Shown here in pieces: positions 59,104-64,000 of a DNA stretch of 64,000 nucleotides. A program made the translations under genes and the position numbers. The notes below the pieces were generated by a model. It was not told the origin of the DNA, did no database searches, and worked only from the letters and a program-made list of their open reading frames with translations. This DNA is from Stomoxys calcitrans. Its lineage: Eukaryota; Arthropoda; Insecta; Diptera; Muscidae. The DNA lies in the NCBI RefSeq assembly GCF_963082655.1, contig NC_081552.1, positions 120,206,907 through 120,270,906 on the forward strand, given 5' to 3'. The stretch's first letter is position 1. Every line of letters begins with the position of its first letter.

Positions 59104-59197
59104 AAAAGTAACGCCATCCGCCATTTACTGTATCCAGTAAACACTAGGGTGCCTGAGTATTCAGTTGTTTTATAGTGGCTTAAAATCGAAAAAATCT

Positions 59198-62100
59198 ATT
59201 AGGTTAGGTTGAAAAGTGGGTGCAGATATTAATCCGCCTCATGCCACTATGGACATACACCTAAACCAGTAATGGGCTTGCTGTGCGCTCTAAAAACTAT
59301 AAAATAACCTCTAAAAAGAAAATTTTATGTCAGAAATTCCGTGTTACTTACGAAATCCTTAATAGTTTTCAATACCACTCCCCTATGTTGGTTCATGTCT
59401 GGTATTGTGTCTCCACCTAAGCGCCGGTATCTGTAAGACGCGAAAGCCGTAAAAGCAGTAATAGCCTCGTCTTCTCACGATCTGGAATACCCCATAGGAT
59501 TTTCGCCGTCCTACCGAGTTTCGCTGTTCCATAATGTTGCATGCGCATTCGTCGCCCACTCCCTTAACACGGACAGCGTCGACGCGAAAGGCTTCAGTTT
59601 AACCAAGTTTATTGACGGCAGTCCTCTGGCCTTCACCGCCAAATCATCTGCGCTTTCATTTCCCCTTAATCCGTTATCGCCCGGCACCCACATGATGCGG
59701 ATTTTCCCTTCCTCTTACACTGTAAGACTGTTCGTGACATGGTTTTAATTGCCCTTATGGCAATTTTACTGTCCGTAAAGTTGTTCACACCTGACGTCCT
59801 CGCGTTAGCACCACACCACGTCACGCATTTTGTGATCGCCGGGATCTCTGCCTGCAGGACCGTATTATGGTAAGGCAGTCTAAAACAGATCTCAGTCCCT
59901 GGGTTCTCAATGTAAAACCCCAGGCTCACTCTGTCCTCTAGCTTTGATCCATCAGTGTAACATGATCTTCCAGATGGCAATACTAGGGTTCCGTCAATCA
60001 AAGACTGTGCCTCTGGAAGCCGTGCTTCGCACTCGATTTCAAGGTTCACCTCAGGTATCCGATCGGAAACCTATCCACATCCTTCCAGGTTTCCTATCAT
60101 CGCCTCAATTATACCGCGATGGTATGAGCTGCTACCATCCTCAATCCATTCTCCCATTAACTTAACTCTCATAGCCGTAGTGGCTGTTTCACACTTAATC
60201 TGTATGTCAATGGGTCGGATATCTAAAATAGTCTCCAGTGTCCTAGTAGGCGTGGTTCTCATCGCTCCGCCTATGCCAAGACAACATGTTCTCTGAACCT
60301 GTTGTATGGTCTTTATGTTGCTCTTTTTCTCCATATCAGTCCACCAACCTAATGAGGCGTAAGTAAGTATAGGTCCAATCACGCTCCTGTAGAGCCAGTG
60401 GACTATCCTCGATTTCAGGCCCATTTCGAGCCTACGGCCCGTCTACATAGTGCCCAACATCTGTGAGCCTTCTCAGTACGCTCCTGAATGTGACACTTCC
60501 AATTCAGTTTCCTGTCCAAGATCACACCTAACTATTTGACCATGTCAGACGAAAATGTCATGATCCACCTTCGCCTTCCTCGTGAACAGGCATATTTCAG
60601 TATTCTCTGGGTTAACATTGCCATATGCAATACCCTTTCGGCCATTCTGCATAGCTGTTTCGGATCCTTACCCCTATGAAGAATTATAACATCGTCTGCA
60701 TAGCAGACGGGTTTAAATCCCTCCTCAGTCAGCATCCGTATCATTTATGGTGGTCACCCATGGGAGTGGCGATAAAATGCCCCCCCTGTGGTGTGCCCTG
60801 TTCCTTAGCATTTGGTTTATCCAGTCTCTAAGGACCGGGTCCACTCAGTACTGGTCCAAGGATTGGATCAGTGTATCGGTCCGCACATTGTTAAAAGCCC
60901 CCTCGTTGTCAATGCATACCGCCAGGGTGTACATTTCGGCATCGAAAGATTCTTCTCTTTTATGCACAACTTCGTGCAGGGCGGTCTCCACCGACCTACC
61001 CTTGACATAGACATGCTGTTTGTATTTGAGCAGTTCGCTGGATGTGCTACTCTTTATCATGGTGTCCACAATACCTTCCATTGTTTTGAGTGGAGAGGAC
61101 GTAAGGCTAATGGGTCTGTAGGCCTTTGGTGTCGCATAACATGCCTTGCCGTGCTTGGGTATAAACACCACCCTTGACTCCTGCCAGGCTTTCAGAGTAT
61201 AAGCAAGACTTGGGCACGCTGTGAAAATATTGGCCAGATGAGGCGCCAGATAGACTGCCCCTTTCTGTAGTAACGCCGGAAATATTCCATCAGGTCCGGG
61301 TGACTTAAATGCTTTGAAACTCCTCAAGGATTCCTCTACAAAATATTCCGTAAATTCAAACTTTCGATCAATGTCATTATTCCAAGATTCCGGTGTCTCG
61401 GTGAGCCATTTGTATCCTGTAGAAAAGGGTTTTCATCAAAAGTCTCAACATGTCCTCCATTGTCTCTGCTCTCACTCCCATGTCGTCTGCCAAAGTTTCA
61501 GTTTGGACATGTGTTTTGAGAGAAATCATCTTGGTGGCGTTATTAACGCTATCGACCTGTTCGCAAAATATCTTCCAGGAGGTAATCTGGTAATATTATT
61601 GTATTCCTTGAGCCGTTTGTTATACACATCCCAATATACTTTTTTTTAATGACGTACTCTTTTAAAAAGTCTGCGGACCTCTTTCCCCGTTCATCTAGGG
61701 TTTTTTTGGGCTGATTTCCTTTCCCGAATAGGACACCTATCTGCGAAAGACCCCACCAGTGCAGTCGTAATCTTGTTTACATTTTCATCAATGTCTTCTA
61801 TGCTTCGAAAATCTAAATTATCTTGCCGAAGTTGTTTTCTGAGTAGCCTTCCAAATTTTTCCAATTGGTTTCCAACTGATTCCGGAAGCTTATCGGATTC
61901 GGCGCTGGCCGTGCTATTCTAAACCTAACGTAGCAATAGTCAGAGAAAGATTGTTCCATGGAGACCCTCCAATTCTGAACCTAATCGATTAGATTTTCCG
62001 AACATACCGTGACATCTAATACCTCCTCCCTAATCCTATTAGCGGTGTACCAATATTAAGTGTTATTAGGTCGTTAGTATTCAAGAACTCAGCCAGGCCT

Positions 62101-62355
62101 TGGTCCCGCTTATTAGTGTTGATACTACCCCACGAAATGTGGTAAGAGTTCGCATCGCACCCTATTACTACCTCGTTTCCTGTCTGTTTTGCTTGCCTCA
62201 CCAGTTGTTGGAGCTCCGACGTGGGTGACGGTGTCGGAGAGTCGAAAGGCCGATAAAGTAATGCCAGGCGTGTTCCACCGTCTCCCTGTCTCCCCACTGT
62301 TGCATCCGACGTTGACAAACCAGGGGAGAATATATAATGCAAATTTTATGACAAA
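59198..62355 (-). mobile_element. LINE-1 copy 3, cut by a Helitron at its 5' side
   Basis: Order on the minus strand: endonuclease from ~62,342, linker, RT, thumb, RNase H, 3' UTR ending near 59,198 in CCTAACCTAA-like text. It lacks ORF1 because a Helitron (CTAG at 62,356, minus) starts inside the endonuclease. It holds the empty versions of the mariner and HINE-B insertion sites of copy 2. Confidence 0.83.
59511..62342 (-). pseudogene. LINE-1 ORF2 remnant: endonuclease, RT, RNase H
   Basis: Minus-strand frames: 62,342-62,016 endonuclease ('VVIGCDANSYHISWGSINTN'); 61,327-60,845 RT fingers and palm ('FKSPGPDGIFPALLQKG', 'ESRVVFIPKHGK', 'AYRPISLTSSPLKTMEGIVD', 'GAFNNVRTDTL'); 60,744-60,532 with YADD at ~60,691-60,702; 60,424-60,071 thumb ('VIGPILTYASLGWW', 'QQVQRTCCLGIGGAMRTTPT'); 60,049-59,666 RNase H ('YTDGSKLEDRVSLGFY' with the first Asp, 'FTDSKIAIRAI' with another); and 59,693-59,511 the last RNase H part ('WVPGDNGLRGNESADDLA'). 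The C-terminal RNase H and endonuclease type point to the I/LOA side of the LINE tree. Frameshifts separate all parts. Confidence 0.83.
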
Positions 62356-62574
62356 CTAGCTGATCCGGGCCCGCTCCGCTGCGCCTTCTTTTACTTTATA
62401 TGGAACAAAAGTTTCCTCCCTTTTTAATTGCCCTTATGCTCTTATGGTCTCCCTGTCTCACCACTGTTGCATCCGACGTTGACAAACCAGAGGAGAATAT
62501 ATAATGCAAACTTTATGACAAACTAGCTGATCCGGGCCCGCTCCGCTGCGCCTTCTTTTACTTTATATGGAACA
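62272..62574. repeat. spaced duplication across the LINE-1/Helitron boundary
   Basis: 62,279-62,412 (LINE endonuclease text from 'tctccctgtctc', then CTAG and the Helitron 3' end) recurs at 62,446-62,579 with three or four substitutions. Between them, 62,413-62,445 contains 'ttgcccttatgctcttatgg'. The duplication therefore happened after the Helitron had inserted. Confidence 0.85.
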
Positions 62575-64000
62575 AAAGTTTGCTTGGAATATTTATTTTC
62601 GACAATTAAAGAGCTTTTAGTGAAATACCATGCTACGAAAATAGTATATCGCTTGACTTACAGTCTGAATATCTTTTTTCTACAAATTTAAGTTTGGATG
62701 TGAGGTGTACTCCATTCTTAAAATACTTTATTTCAGCACGATATTCTCATAATATATGATTTAGGGGTGTTTCGGGGGTGAGGTGGTTCCCCAGACACTT
62801 GGCCCTGAAAAAATATCAGCACCGTGCTCTTCTTCCATATACCATTTATTTAAACCCCATATTGTCATTGGTTTAGGGGAGTTTACACGATGAGGCGTCC
62901 CCCATATATATGGCCCCAAAATAGGTTATCAAATTTGTTTTCTAATCTCAAATACCTTTCATTTGAGCCACATATTGGCATGGTCAAAAAATTTTTACCC
63001 TTTGGGGGTGTTTTGGGAAAGGGCGATGCCCTTAATACATGGTCCTACATTTGAATATCAAATTCGTATTCTACTCCCAAATACATTTATTTGAGCTCCA
63101 TATTGCGATGGTCACTAAAAATTTGCTGTTTGTGGGGTATTTTGGGAAAGGGGTAGACCTCCAGAAAATTGGTCCCAAAAGTGGGTATCAATTCTTGCTC
63201 TACCCCCCAATACCTTTCATTTAAGCTCCACATTGACATGGTCGGTAAATATGACCGATTTAGGGATGTTTTGAGGATTGGGGTGGTCTCCCAAATACTA
63301 AGCCCAGAAAATATATCAGCAACGTGCTCTATTCTCATATATCTATATATGATTTATTTGAACCCCATATTGCCATTGCCCTCAAAATTGGATATCAAAT
63401 TAGTTTTCTAATCTCATTTAAACTCCTTATTGCAAAAGTCAGCAAATATGTCCGGTTTGGGGTATTGGCCCTAAAAACTATAAATATATAGTTCCACTCT
63501 CTTTAAGATCCAAATTGTCTTGGTGAGCAAATACGTCCTACTTGGGGTTTGTTATGGTGGTGGGACGTCCCCTAGACAGTTGGTCCCTAATGTTGATATC
63601 AGATACGTGGTCTACTCCCAAATACCTTTAATTTGAGCCCCATATTTCCATAGCCAGCAAATTTAATCGGCTTGGGGGTGTTTTGGGGAATGGGGGCCAA
63701 TCAGTGAATTGGCCTTGAAAATATATATATCGGATACGTGTTCTACTCTAAAAACCCTCTTATTTGAGCCTCATATTACAATAGACAGCAACTACTTCAT
63801 ATTTGGGTGCTGTTGTGGGGGTGGTGGGGCCCCGTAGACACTTTTCCAGAATGTTGATATCAAATTCGTTTATACTCCCAATATTGCTATGGTCGTACAT
63901 GTGTCCCCTTTGGGGGATGATTTTGGGGAGAAGCGGCCCCTCAAACACATAGTCCCATATTGGTATATCAGATTCAAGTTCTGCACTGAAATACCTTTCA
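62523..64000 (-). mobile_element. Helitron-like element, 5' end beyond window
   Basis: On the minus strand it ends CTAG at 62,523-62,526 followed by T; the 3' segment and ~130-bp array run to the window edge. A second copy of its last ~55 bases lies at 62,356-62,412 through the local duplication. Its 3' flank is the LINE-1 endonuclease text 'tttgtcataaa', which is intact in copy 1 (~4413), so it inserted into LINE-1 copy 3. Confidence 0.85.

Noticed and set aside
1..64000. a new defence or biosynthetic system
   Set aside because: No intact non-transposon gene and no gene cluster is visible; all recognisable proteins are transposases, Gag-like, endonuclease, RT or RNase H.

Overview
The window is a transposon-dense stretch of an insect nuclear genome, most likely a calyptrate fly (Stomoxys, Musca or a relative). 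The species is inferred from AT richness, fly-type LINEs, a tRNA-derived SINE, and Helitron/Helentron-like repeats with internal minisatellites. I found no host gene I can support, no tRNA or rRNA gene, no CRISPR array and no bacterial-type operon. Nearly every open reading frame is either a broken transposon gene or a frame running through a minisatellite.

Four kinds of sequence fill most of the space. (1) HINE-like repeats, families A and B: they start TATACCCTCC or TATACCCACC, carry arrays of a ~153-bp unit, then a copy of the start in inverted orientation, a GC-rich hairpin (TTCGGCCCGGCCGAA) and the end ACTTGT. Wherever an empty site can be rebuilt, they sit between two T's without duplicating the target. 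This is the architecture of Helentron-associated elements (DINE-1 type). (2) Helitron-like repeats: they start TC, end CTAG, are inserted between A and T, and carry arrays of a ~130-bp unit. They encode no Rep/helicase. (3) Non-LTR retrotransposons: an RNase-H-bearing two-ORF element, LINE-1 (copies at 3.1-5.9 kb, 29.9-37.7 kb and 59.2-62.4 kb); a Jockey/CR1-like element, LINE-2 (copies at 10.5-12.3 and 23.6-27.5 kb); and an RTE-like remnant at 37.7-38.3 kb. (4) DNA transposons: two near-identical internally deleted mariners (16,786-17,736 and 32,375-33,316) and two 607-bp foldback Tc1/mariner-like elements (44,374-44,980 and 57,292-57,898). There is also a Ty3/gypsy pol fragment split by a HINE, and one SINE.

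Layout: 0-8 kb HINE-A copies around a Helitron relative and LINE-1 copy 1. 8-12.6 kb gypsy fragments, HINE-A and LINE-2 copy 1. 12.6-19.8 kb two Helitrons in inverted orientation around a HINE and mariner 1. 20-28.8 kb HINE, Helitron, and LINE-2 copy 2 inserted in a HINE. 29.9-37.7 kb LINE-1 copy 2 with three nested insertions. 38-51 kb a mosaic of HINE-A/B, Helitron pieces, SINE and foldback element 1. 51.6-58.4 kb two nests (HINE in Helitron in Helitron; HINE plus foldback element in HINE). 58.4-64 kb HINE-B, LINE-1 copy 3 and a last Helitron.

Nothing here works as a pathway. The value of the window lies in the insertion record: nested junctions and paired empty sites define element ends and target rules, and several junctions record recombination between dispersed copies.
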